From the NCBI GenBank assembly GCA_964484135.1, contig CAZAEL010000007.1, forward strand, positions 1 through 61,998: a stretch of DNA of 61,998 nt, in the 5' to 3' direction. The stretch's first letter is position 1, and every line of letters begins with the position of its first letter. Made by a program: the position numbers and the translations under genes. Shown piece after piece: positions 15,481-23,041 of this stretch. The notes under the pieces were generated by a model. It made no database searches. It saw only the letters and a list, made by a program, of their open reading frames with translations, and had not been told where the DNA came from. Source of the DNA: CAZAEL01 sp964484135 (GTDB taxonomy: Bacteria; Elusimicrobiota; Elusimicrobia; FEN-1173).

Positions 15481-16731
15481 TTATTTTTTCAACCGCTTCG
15501 CGTACACCGGGAATTTTTTGCACAGGGCCATGACTTCCTTTTGCACGTGGGCCAGACGCTTGGGATCGGCCCTGTGCTCGATGGCCTCCGTGATCCAGCC
15601 CGCGATCTTGTCCATCTCCTTTTCTTTCATCCCGCGCGTGGTCACGGCCGGCGTGCCGAGCCGGACGCCGGAGGCGATGAAGGGCTTCTCCGGGTCGAAG
15701 GGGATGGTGTTCTTGTTCACGGTGATGTGGGCTTTGCCCAGAACCTCCTCCGCCTCCTTGCCGGTCACGCTTTTGGAGCGCAGGTCCACGGACAAGAGGT
15801 GGCAGTCCGTGCCGCCGGACACGATGCGGAAGCCGCGCCGGGCCAGGCCCTTGGCCAGGGCCTGGGCGTTGGACATCACCTGCCGCTGGTATTTTTTGAA
15901 GGCGGGCTTCAGGGCTTCGCCGAAGGCCGCGGCCTTGGCCGCGATCACGTGCATGAGCGGACCGCCCTGGATGCCGGGGAAGGTCAGCCGGTCCAGGTCC
16001 TTGGCGTACTTCTCCCGGCACATGACCATGCCGCCGCGGGGGCCCCGCAGGGTCTTGTGGGTGGTGGTGGTGACGAAGTCCGCGTACGGCACGGGCGAGG
16101 GGTAGAGCCCAACGGCCACCAGGCCCGCGTAGTGGGCGATGTCCGCCATGAGCACGGCGCCCACGGAGTCCGCGATCTGCCGCAGCCGGGCCCAGTCGAA
16201 GACCCGGGAGTAGTTGGAGGCGCCGGCGCAGATGAGCTTGGGCTTGTGTTCCAGGGCCAGCTGGGCCGCCCGGTCGTAGTCGATCTGTTCCGTCTGCGGG
16301 TGCACGCCGAAGGAGACCACCTTGAAGTATTTGCCGGAGAAGTTCAGGGGATGGCCGTGGGTGAGGTGGCCGCCGTGGGACAGCTCCAGGCCCATGACCG
16401 TGTCCCCCGGCTGGAGCACGGAGAGATACACCGCCATGTTGGCCTGGGACCCGGAGTGGGGCTGGACGTTCACGTGCTCCGCGCCGAAGAGGGCCTTGGC
16501 GCGCTCGATGGCCAGGGACTCGGCCATGTCCACGTACTCGCAGCCGCCGTAGTACCGCTTGGCCGGATACCCTTCGGCGTACTTGTTGGTCAGCACCGAC
16601 CCCTGGGCCTCCAGCACCGCCTCGGAGACGTAGTTTTCCGAGGCGATGAGCTCCAGGCCCTCCTCCTGCCGCTTGGTTTCCAGGTAGATGGCTTTGTAAA
16701 GTTTGGGGTCGGACTTCTGAAGCATGGTCAT
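15481..16731 (-). CDS. glyA: Serine hydroxymethyltransferase
   Basis: A 416-residue PLP enzyme that converts serine and tetrahydrofolate to glycine and methylene-THF. Family segments: LELIASENYVS, NKYAEGYP, YYGGCEYVD, NVQPHSGSQANMAVY, SHGGHLTHG, and the PLP-lysine motif TTTTHKTLRGPRGG. The first of two close ATGs (16731) has GGAGG at ideal distance. It overlaps the stop of the LMW phosphatase gene by four bases. The tsaC-phosphatase-glyA order resembles the ywlC-ywlE-glyA neighbourhood of Bacillus. Confidence 0.97.
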   Translation of the reverse strand: MTMLQKSDPKLYKAIYLETKRQEEGLELIASENYVSEAVLEAQGSVLTNKYAEGYPAKRYYGGCEYVDMAESLAIERAKALFGAEHVNVQPHSGSQANMAVYLSVLQPGDTVMGLELSHGGHLTHGHPLNFSGKYFKVVSFGVHPQTEQIDYDRAAQLALEHKPKLICAGASNYSRVFDWARLRQIADSVGAVLMADIAHYAGLVAVGLYPSPVPYADFVTTTTHKTLRGPRGGMVMCREKYAKDLDRLTFPGIQGGPLMHVIAAKAAAFGEALKPAFKKYQRQVMSNAQALAKGLARRGFRIVSGGTDCHLLSVDLRSKSVTGKEAEEVLGKAHITVNKNTIPFDPEKPFIASGVRLGTPAVTTRGMKEKEMDKIAGWITEAIEHRADPKRLAHVQKEVMALCKKFPVYAKRLKK

Positions 16732-17225
16732 GGGGTTCCTCCAGTCAATTTTTCCAGAATTTTTTCCAGGGCCTGATTGATCTCCGCGGCGCAGGCGTCG
16801 TACACCTCCTGCCCTTGGCCGATGGGGTCGGGGATGTCCCGGCGGCCGGGGAGTCCGGCGTAACTTTTCAGAACGCGGACCTTGCCCACCGCGGCGGGGA
16901 ACCGGGCCGCGGTCACGGTCTGGTGCCCCGTTTCCATGGTCAGGATCAGGTCCGCCCAGTCCACCAGCTCGGCGGAGAGGGGCTGGGAGCGGTGTTTGAC
17001 GTCCCGGACCCCCAGTTTTTCCAGGGCTTGCAGCGCCTCCGGCGGAGAAGGCCATCCCGGCCGGGCGGCCACGCCCGCGGACTTCGCCTCCGCCTCCGTC
17101 AGGCCGGCCTCCCGCGCCTTGCGGCGGAAGAGATGTTCCGCCATGGCGCTCCGGCAGGTGTTGCCGGTGCAGACGAAAAGGATGCGCCGCGGTGCGCCGC
17201 CGGGGGCGCGGGGGGCGTCCGTCAT
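16728..17225 (-). CDS. Low-molecular-weight protein phosphatase, YwlE-like
   Basis: A 165-residue LMW-PTP. The P-loop is FVCTGNTCRSAMAE with nucleophile Cys19 and Arg25; the general-acid loop is DIPDPIGQG. The residue four after the Cys is Thr, as in the Bacillus protein-arginine phosphatase YwlE, where Thr sets specificity; classical tyrosine phosphatases have Ile or a bulkier residue there. It overlaps tsaC upstream and glyA downstream by four bases each, so all three are coupled. No arginine kinase gene is visible in this window. Confidence 0.88.
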   Translation of the reverse strand: MTDAPRAPGGAPRRILFVCTGNTCRSAMAEHLFRRKAREAGLTEAEAKSAGVAARPGWPSPPEALQALEKLGVRDVKHRSQPLSAELVDWADLILTMETGHQTVTAARFPAAVGKVRVLKSYAGLPGRRDIPDPIGQGQEVYDACAAEINQALEKILEKLTGGTP

Positions 17226-17869
17226 GCGAGGTACTTCAGCAAAGCCTCTTTTTTCACGGCGCCCTCCCGCACCAGGGTCCAATGGACGCCGGCCGCGTCC
17301 AGGACCGTGGAGGCCTCCCCGCCGGGGCAGCGTCCGCCGTCGAGCAGCACCTCCACCTTCCCTTTGAAAAAACGGGCCGCCTGCGCGCCGGTCACGGCCG
17401 GCGGGACCCCCGACGGGTTGGCGCTGGTGACGGCCATGGGCGCGTTGTAGCGCCGCAGGAGCGCCAGGGCCGCCGGATGGTCGGGGATGCGGACGGCCAC
17501 GGTGGGCTTGCCGCCCGTGGCCCATCTCCCCAGGTCGGACGTTTTAAAGACCACGGTCAGAGGGCCGGGCCAGTACCGGTCCAGGAGCTCCCGCAGGCGT
17601 TTTGAGACCGGTTCCACCAGGGCCATGGCCTGTTCGAACCGCGCCACCAGGAGCGGCAGGGGTTTTTTGTAGGAGCGCCCCTTGAGGCGATAAATCCGCC
17701 GGATGGCTTCGGGCCGGAACACGCCGGCGCCGATCCCGTACACCGTGTCCGTGGGGAAAACCGCCACCCCGCCGGCGTCCAGAAGGCGGACGGCGGCGTC
17801 GATGGCGTCGGCCGGCGGTTTCCCGGCCTTGAGCTTGAAAACCTTGGTGCGCGATGTCGGTCTGGGCAT
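17222..17869 (-). CDS. tsaC: Threonylcarbamoyl-AMP synthase (TsaC/YwlC type)
   Basis: A 215-residue YrdC-domain protein making threonylcarbamoyl-AMP from threonine, bicarbonate and ATP for tRNA t6A37. Motifs: VFPTDTVYGIGA (~residue 38), RLKGRSYKKPLPLL with the KxR pair, YWPGPLTVVF, and the SANPSG loop. It lacks the extra Sua5 C-terminal domain. The 120-base gap to argJ has no other gene; the start context is weak, but the ATG at 17869 gives the expected length. Confidence 0.95.
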   Translation of the reverse strand: MPRPTSRTKVFKLKAGKPPADAIDAAVRLLDAGGVAVFPTDTVYGIGAGVFRPEAIRRIYRLKGRSYKKPLPLLVARFEQAMALVEPVSKRLRELLDRYWPGPLTVVFKTSDLGRWATGGKPTVAVRIPDHPAALALLRRYNAPMAVTSANPSGVPPAVTGAQAARFFKGKVEVLLDGGRCPGGEASTVLDAAGVHWTLVREGAVKKEALLKYLA

Positions 17870-17989
17870 TGAGCGCTTGGCATTCGGCCGATGCCGGTGT
17901 CGTCTCTTTTGCCGACGGCCGACCGCCGAGGATTTGGGCGCCCCCCTTCAAAACCATCCCGGCGGGGAAGGCCCTTCATGGACTTCCTC

Positions 17990-19228
17990 CTAGGTCGTGT
18001 AGTCCGCGTTGATGGACACGTAGTCCTTGGAGAAATCGCAGGTGACGTAGTGGGACCAGGCGCGCCCGCCGTGCAGGTCCACGGAAATGGTGACCTTGTC
18101 TCGCAACAGGAGCCTGTGCAGGGCCTTTTCGGAAAAGTCCGCGCGCCGGCCTTGGCGGCAAACCACCATGTCCCCGAACCGGATTTCCACGCGTCCGGGA
18201 TCGAAGGGCACGCCGGCCCGGCCCAGGGCGGCCATGACCCGGCCCCAGTTGGGGTCGGCCCCGTGCAGCGCGGTCTTGACCAGGGGAGAGGTGGCCACGG
18301 TGGCGGCCAGGCGGTCCGCCGCGGCCGTGGTGGGCGCGCCCTGCACGAAAATCCAGGCGGTGCGCGTGGCCCCTTCGCCGTCCGCCGCGATCTGGAGGGC
18401 CAAAGACTGGCAGACCTCGTGGAGCGCGGACCGGAAGGCGGCCCGCAGGGCCCCGGAGGGCCGGGGGAAAGACCCGGCCGCGCCGTTGGCCAGCAGGAAA
18501 AGGCTGTCGTTGGTGGAGGTGTCCCCGTCCACGCTCACCCGGTTGAAGGTCCGCGCCGCGGCCCAGGACAGGGCGCGCCGCAGTTCCGGCGAGGGCAGGC
18601 CCAGGTCCGTCAGGACGACGGAGAGCATGGTGGCCATCCGGGGGTGGATCATGCCCGCTCCTTTGGCGCATCCCCACAGGGTGAAAAGGCGTCCGCCCCA
18701 GGGAAACTTGACGTGGGCCACCTTGGGCCGGGTGTCCGTGGTCATGATGGCCCGCACCGCGTCCTCGACCGAGCCCGGCCGTGCTTGCCGGGCCAGGGAC
18801 GCCAACCGCCGGACGCCCCGCTCCAGCTTGGGCATGGGGAGGTGACGGCCGATCACGCCCGTGGACCCGACCAGGGCCTGAGCCGCGGGAATCCCCAGCC
18901 CCTTGGCCAGGGCGCGGACGGACCGCAGGGCGTCGGCGGAGCCTTTGGGGCCGGTGCAGGCGTTGGCGCAGCCCGAGTTGATGAGCACGGCCCGGACCGG
19001 CCCCCCGGCGCGCAGGTGTTTCCGGCTCAGGAGGACCGGCGCGGCCTTGACGAGGTTGGTGGTGAACACCCCGGCGGCCCGGGCCGGGAGGAAAGAACAA
19101 AAGAGCGCCAGGTCCTTTTTGCCGGGCGCGGCGGAGATCCCGCAGCGCAGGCCGTACGCGGAATAACCCGCCGGCAGGGCCGCGGGAGACAAAGACGCGG
19201 GCGCCCGGCGAGGGGAAAGGCGTGCCAT
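17990..19228 (-). CDS. argJ: Bifunctional glutamate N-acetyltransferase/amino-acid acetyltransferase
   Basis: A 412-residue ArgJ, which recycles acetyl groups in arginine biosynthesis. It has VLINSGCANACTG, the autoprocessing/nucleophile site GAGMIHPRMATML (the Thr becomes the N-terminus of the beta chain), and VDGDTSTNDS. The C-terminal end GKDYVSINADYTT matches the family ending. It lies downstream of argC with the small zinc-ribbon gene in between. Confidence 0.96.
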   Translation of the reverse strand: MARLSPRRAPASLSPAALPAGYSAYGLRCGISAAPGKKDLALFCSFLPARAAGVFTTNLVKAAPVLLSRKHLRAGGPVRAVLINSGCANACTGPKGSADALRSVRALAKGLGIPAAQALVGSTGVIGRHLPMPKLERGVRRLASLARQARPGSVEDAVRAIMTTDTRPKVAHVKFPWGGRLFTLWGCAKGAGMIHPRMATMLSVVLTDLGLPSPELRRALSWAAARTFNRVSVDGDTSTNDSLFLLANGAAGSFPRPSGALRAAFRSALHEVCQSLALQIAADGEGATRTAWIFVQGAPTTAAADRLAATVATSPLVKTALHGADPNWGRVMAALGRAGVPFDPGRVEIRFGDMVVCRQGRRADFSEKALHRLLLRDKVTISVDLHGGRAWSHYVTCDFSKDYVSINADYTT

Positions 19229-19262
19229 CGTTTTCGGCTCTTTCAGGGGAGGAGGAACGGCG

Positions 19263-19469
19263 TCAGCGCCGCCGGCGGAACCGGCCGCCGGACTTGTTCT
19301 GCTGGCGGCAGCGGGGGCAGCGTTTGGGTTCCTGGAACCCTTTCTCCTGGAAAAAACGCCGCTCTCCCGCTTCGAAAATGAAATCCTTGCCGCACTGCAT
19401 GCACCGCAGGGTCTTGTCGCCGTCGGCGCCGTTGGAAAAGAGTTTCTTGAGAAGCCGGAGAAATCCCAT
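19263..19469 (-). CDS. Small zinc-ribbon protein (zf-trcl-like)
   Basis: A 68-residue protein with CMQCGKDFIFEAGE, RRFFQEKGF and PKRCPRCR: two CxxC knuckles in the arrangement of the zf-trcl family (PF13451 by eye). Function unknown; the C-terminus is a run of Arg, suggesting nucleic-acid contact. A very strong AGGAGG precedes the ATG, implying high translation. It sits between argC and argJ. Confidence 0.85.
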   Translation of the reverse strand: MGFLRLLKKLFSNGADGDKTLRCMQCGKDFIFEAGERRFFQEKGFQEPKRCPRCRQQNKSGGRFRRRR

Positions 19470-19577
19470 AACGACCTCCTGTCGTGGGGCGGTTTTCCCC
19501 CGGCGGCCCAGGGTCGGGGGCCGCGCCGCGAAAAAAAGAAAGGGGAGGGTGCATTTTCAACCGCGCCTGTTGGGTTT

Positions 19578-20600
19578 CTAGAGAAGCCCTTCGGATTCCT
19601 CGAACCCGAAAAGCAGGTTCATGTTCTGCACCGCCTGGCCGGCCGCGCCCTTGACCAGGTTGTCCAGGGCCGCCAGCACGACGACACGGCGGTTCCGTTC
19701 GTCCACCTTGACGTTGATGTCGCAGTGGTTGGTGTGCGCCACGTTCTTGGTCTGGGGCCATTCGCCCTCCGGCAGGAGCCGGAGGAAGGTTTCGCCCCCG
19801 TACGCGTCCTCGAAGGCCTTCCGCACCTGGGCCGCGGTCCGCGGCCGGGACAAGGTGCCGTAGGCCGCGGCCAGGATGCCCCGGTTCATGGGCACCAAGT
19901 GGGGGACGAAGGTGAGGCGGACCGGCCGCCGGGACAGGCGGGAAAGGACCTGCTCGATTTCGGGGATGTGGCGGTGGTGGGCCACGGCGTAGGCCTGGAA
20001 GTTCTCCGACACCTCCGGGAAGATGTACCCGAACTCCACCTTCTTCCCTGCGCCGGAGACGCCGGACTTGGCGTCCACCACCAGGGACCCCGGCTCAAGC
20101 CACCCCCGCATGAGCAGGGGCGCCAGGGCCAGGATGGTGGTGGTGGCGTAGCATCCGGGGTTGGCCACCAGGTCCGTCCGGCGGATTTCGTCCCGGAAAA
20201 ACTCCGGCAGGCCGTACACCGCCCGTTTCAGCAAGGCGGGGGAGGCGTGCTGGACTTTGTACCACTTTTGATAAAGGCGCGCGTCCCGCAGCCGGAAGTC
20301 GGCGGACAGGTCGACGGCCTTCCGTCCGCGGCGGAGGAACTCCGCGATGGACCGGCTCCCGGCGCCGTGGGGCAGGGCGAAGAAGGCCAGGTCCGAGTCC
20401 GCGGCCAGCCGCCGGGCGTCGAACGTTTCCAGGGTCAGATCATAGACCTTCCGCAGGTCCGGCACCACCGCGTGCAAGGGTTTGCCCGCGGAGGTGGAGG
20501 AGGTCACGTGTTTCACCCGCACGTGCCGGTGCCGTTTCAAAAGGCGTAAAAGTTCGGCGCCGGTGTATCCCGTGGCGCCCACGACGGAAACGTTGATCAT
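19578..20600 (-). CDS. argC: N-acetyl-gamma-glutamyl-phosphate reductase
   Basis: A 340-residue NADPH-dependent reductase, the third step of arginine biosynthesis. N-terminal VVGATGYTGAELLRLL binds NADP; ANPGCYATTTILALAPL holds the catalytic Cys; HRHIPEIEQ and FVPHLVPMNRGI match the substrate region. GGAGA precedes the ATG at 20600. It begins next to the stuttered repeat that separates it from rsmI. Confidence 0.96.
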   Translation of the reverse strand: MINVSVVGATGYTGAELLRLLKRHRHVRVKHVTSSTSAGKPLHAVVPDLRKVYDLTLETFDARRLAADSDLAFFALPHGAGSRSIAEFLRRGRKAVDLSADFRLRDARLYQKWYKVQHASPALLKRAVYGLPEFFRDEIRRTDLVANPGCYATTTILALAPLLMRGWLEPGSLVVDAKSGVSGAGKKVEFGYIFPEVSENFQAYAVAHHRHIPEIEQVLSRLSRRPVRLTFVPHLVPMNRGILAAAYGTLSRPRTAAQVRKAFEDAYGGETFLRLLPEGEWPQTKNVAHTNHCDINVKVDERNRRVVVLAALDNLVKGAAGQAVQNMNLLFGFEESEGLL

Positions 20601-20613
20601 CTTTTCTCCAAAT

Positions 20614-20683
20614 GCGCGAAAAGCGAACAGCCAAAAGCAAAAAGGCTACATTCTTTTCGCTATTCGCTCTTGGCTTTTTGCGC
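20614..20683. repeat. Stuttered-word inverted repeat at the rsmI 3' end
   Basis: The plus strand has GCGAAAAGCGAACAGCC and AAAAGC words; the minus strand of the right half has GCAAAAAGCCAAGAGCG and AATAGCGAAAAG. The right half encodes the last residues of RsmI (QKAKSE) and its TAG stop, so the repeat spans a gene end. The arms can fold with each other. Confidence 0.6.
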
Positions 20684-21355
20684 CTCTCTTGCTTGGGGCG
20701 CCAGCACCACCGTGACCTCGCCTTTGATCTGGGGCCGTCCCGAGAGGGCGGACAAAACCCCGCTCAAGGGCCCCCGTAAAAATTCCTCGTGGATTTTGGT
20801 CAACTCCCGGGCCACGGCCGCGGGAACGTCTCCGAAGACCTCCTGCGCGGCTTCCAGGGCCTGTCTCAGGCGGAAGGGGGACTCAAAAAAAACCACGGTC
20901 CGCTCCATGCCGGCTTCCCGCAGGGCCCTTTTGAGACGGCCGGGCCGGCGCGGCAGGAACCCCAAAAAAGTGAATTGGTCCATGGGCAGGCCGGAACCGG
21001 CCAGCGCGGCCAAGGCCGCGGAAGGCCCGGGCACAGGCACCACCGCGATCCCCTCGGCCAGGGCTTCCCGCACGAGCCGCTCCCCCGGGTCCGACACCCC
21101 GGGCGTGCCCGCGTCCGTCACCAGGGCCACGTCCTCCCCGCGCTTCAGGCGTTCCAGCAGCCGGGGTCCTTCCCGGCGGTGCACATGGTCGTCGTACCGC
21201 GCCAGGGGTTTGCGGATGCCGCAATGGCTCAAAAGGTTCGCGGTGTGCCGCGTGTCTTCGGAGGCGACCAGGGAGACGCTGTTCAGGATTTTCAGGGCGC
21301 GGGGCGACAGGTCCTCCAGGTTCCCGATGGGCGTGGACACCACGTACAGGGTCAT
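20660..21355 (-). CDS. rsmI: 16S rRNA (cytidine1402-2'-O)-methyltransferase
   Basis: A 231-residue tetrapyrrole-methylase-fold enzyme that 2'-O-methylates C1402 of 16S rRNA. The N-terminus LYVVSTPIGNLEDLSPRAL is diagnostic, as are SEDTRHT, ALVTDAGTPGVSDPGERLV, and VPGPSAALAALAGSGLP. The last eleven residues are low-complexity and come from the stuttered repeat described separately. Translation start ATG 21355 has only a weak ribosome-binding site. Divergent from the phoB-type gene. Confidence 0.95.
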   Translation of the reverse strand: MTLYVVSTPIGNLEDLSPRALKILNSVSLVASEDTRHTANLLSHCGIRKPLARYDDHVHRREGPRLLERLKRGEDVALVTDAGTPGVSDPGERLVREALAEGIAVVPVPGPSAALAALAGSGLPMDQFTFLGFLPRRPGRLKRALREAGMERTVVFFESPFRLRQALEAAQEVFGDVPAAVARELTKIHEEFLRGPLSGVLSALSGRPQIKGEVTVVLAPQAREAQKAKSE

Positions 21356-21468
21356 GATCCGCGCAAGCGTCAGGCAAAGAGCCGAAAACAGTCGGGAAAG
21401 CCGTCGGGCATTTTCTTTTTATACCACACGCATCCCACACCGTCAAGAGCCCTTCCCCGCCGTTTCCT

Positions 21469-21486
21469 CCGTCATAAATTCGTCAC
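21469..21486 (+). promoter_or_regulatory. Pho-box-like direct repeat upstream of the phoB-type gene
   Basis: CCGTCAT, spacer AAAT, TCGTCAC: two seven-base direct repeats with the 4-base gap of a Pho box, eleven bases from start to start. The possible -10 TAGAAT (21531-21536) downstream keeps 11-base phase with it and has no good -35, as expected for an activator-dependent promoter. Confidence 0.6.
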
Positions 21487-21558
21487 CGATATTTTACGGG
21501 GCCGCAATGGTTTTTGGCACGGCGGATGTCTAGAATAGGCCAAAAAGGAACCGGACAA

Positions 21559-22260
21559 ATGGCGAAAAAACATGGCGCTCCCCGTCAAAAAATATTGATC
21601 GTTGAGGACGAAAAGGACGTTTCGAAACTTCTCAAGTACGCCCTGGAGAAGGAGGGCTATGCCGCGTTGACCGCTCACGACGGGGAATCCGGCCTGGCCG
21701 TTTTCCGGCGGGACAGGCCCGACTTGGTGATCCTGGATCTGATGCTCCCCAAGATGGACGGGTATGAATTCTGCCGCATCGCCCGCCGGGAATCGGACGC
21801 GCCCATCCTGATGGTCACGGCCAAGCGGGAGGAGTCCGACCGGGTCCTGGGCCTGGAGATGGGCGCGGACGACTACATCACCAAGCCCTTCAGCCTGCGG
21901 GAGGTGGTGGCCCGCGTGAAAGCCGCATTCCGGCGCCGGTCTCCGTCGTCCGGCTCCCTGCCCTTGGCCCGACCGGGAGACCTCCGGGCGGATTTGGAGA
22001 GGTACGAAGTGTCCTTCAAGGGCAAGGCGATCCCCCTGGGACCCAAGGAGTTCGAGTTCCTGAAGCACCTCATCCAGGCGCAAGGCAAGGTGTTGAGCCG
22101 GGCCGACCTCCGGGAGCGCGTTTGGGGCGCGGCGCGGGACAAGGCCGTGCATTCGCGCACCATCGACCAGCACATCGCCCGGCTCCGGCAGAAGCTCGGC
22201 CCGGCCGCGGACCGCATCGTGACGGTCAAGAACATCGGCTACCGTCTCCGGACGGATTGA
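21559..22260 (+). CDS. phoB: PhoB-type response regulator
   Basis: A 233-residue OmpR/PhoB-family regulator. Receiver domain (~10-125): ILIVEDEKD acidic pocket, phosphoacceptor Asp in LVILDLMLP, Thr in MVTAKR, Lys in YITKPF. C-terminal winged helix (~140-230) with LGPKEFEFLKHL, SRADLRERVWG, RTIDQHIARLRQKL and the terminal IGYRLR. Context (pstSCAB-phoU downstream, Pho-box-like repeats on both sides) supports PhoB. No PhoR-type kinase is in the window. The ATG at 21559 is preceded by AAAGGAA; a longer in-frame start is less likely. Confidence 0.9.
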   Translation: MAKKHGAPRQKILIVEDEKDVSKLLKYALEKEGYAALTAHDGESGLAVFRRDRPDLVILDLMLPKMDGYEFCRIARRESDAPILMVTAKREESDRVLGLEMGADDYITKPFSLREVVARVKAAFRRRSPSSGSLPLARPGDLRADLERYEVSFKGKAIPLGPKEFEFLKHLIQAQGKVLSRADLRERVWGAARDKAVHSRTIDQHIARLRQKLGPAADRIVTVKNIGYRLRTD

Positions 22261-22278
22261 CGGTCACGCGGTCGTCAC
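22261..22278 (+). promoter_or_regulatory. Pho-box-like direct repeat directly after the phoB stop
   Basis: CGGTCAC, GCGG, TCGTCAC: repeats of seven with a four-base spacer. It starts on the base after the TGA. With the site at 22325 it makes a possible pair 64 bases apart in front of the small-gene and porin transcript. Confidence 0.5.
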
Positions 22279-22324
22279 GCGCCCTTTTCCCTCCGTCGAT
22301 CCGCGCTTCAAACCCGCCCCGTTT

Positions 22325-22342
22325 CGGTCATGAAAACGTCAA
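22325..22342 (+). promoter_or_regulatory. Pho-box-like direct repeat upstream of the small ORFs and porin
   Basis: CGGTCAT, GAAA, ACGTCAA: seven-base direct repeats with a four-base spacer. A weak -10 such as CACAAT (22360-22365) follows, but the spacing to a -10 is not canonical. It lies about 107 bases before the first small gene. Confidence 0.55.
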
Positions 22343-22448
22343 ACACAGTTTACCGCGCCACAATCGGTTTCGGAGCGAAAGCCGGCTATGATGATGGCAA
22401 ATGAGGAAAGAAAAAGAGGGCCGGCTGTCCGGCCCCGAGGAGAAAAAG

Positions 22449-22622
22449 ATGAAGATGGAGAAAACAGCAGCGGAGCGCCTGCGGGCCGCGTTGTGCGCGG
22501 AGGAACGGAAGTTGAAGGAGCTGTTGGACGCCATTGAGCTGGACGACGTGCCGCGGGACACCGTGGTGGACCGGGTGCGGGACATCGAGGAAAGCCTGCG
22601 GCGCGTCCGCAAGGCCGCCTGA
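22449..22622 (+). CDS. Small helical protein, unknown
   Basis: A 57-residue, highly charged, probably all-helical protein (AAERLRAALCAEERKLKELL, then DIEESLRRVRKAA), long enough for a short coiled coil. No family recognised. GAGGAG sits just before the ATG at 22449; an ATG at 22401 in the same frame has no ribosome-binding site. It lies between Pho-box-like sites and the porin, so it may be phosphate-regulated. Confidence 0.6.
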   Translation: MKMEKTAAERLRAALCAEERKLKELLDAIELDDVPRDTVVDRVRDIEESLRRVRKAA

Positions 22623-22632
22623 GGCCGGGGCC

Positions 22633-22851
22633 GTGAACGGTTCCGTCGTCTTCGGGTTGCGGGACGTGGAAGGCCGGCTCTCTCCGGCCAATCCGCAGTT
22701 GGCCCGCTTGATCTCGCGCATCCCCATCCGCCGGTACCAGGCGTTCCTGATCGACCATTGGAACAGGACGGAGACGCTCCCGCCGGACTTCGGGATGGTT
22801 TTCCGTCCGGGGCCCTTGGTCAACCCGGCTTGGCATCGCCGGGCCGCCTAG
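22633..22851 (+). CDS. Small hypothetical protein
   Basis: A 72-residue reading frame with GTG start eleven bases after the previous stop; GAGG is located upstream. It contains RLISRIPIRRYQAF and a Pro-rich C-terminus, with no signal peptide or recognisable motif. Codon positions are GC-biased as in neighbours, but the short length makes the call uncertain. It may be co-transcribed with the helical protein before it. Confidence 0.45.
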   Translation: MNGSVVFGLRDVEGRLSPANPQLARLISRIPIRRYQAFLIDHWNRTETLPPDFGMVFRPGPLVNPAWHRRAA

Positions 22852-23041
22852 AAGCGGCCCGCGGTTCTTTCATTTAAGACTTCTCACATCGTTAAAGGGG
22901 GAAACGCCGCCGGCCGCCCCGTGCCCCAGAACGGGGGAGAGAGTATTTTTTTATCCAAAACAGGGAATAAAGGGGGAACAAGCTTCTAAAGAAAGCTTTG
23001 GCTCCCTGCCCAGTGAAGACAAAAACGTAGGAGGCAAAGCG

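Noticed and set aside
16732..17000. Glycine riboswitch near glyA
   Set aside because: glyA is embedded in overlapping coding sequence, leaving no untranslated leader.
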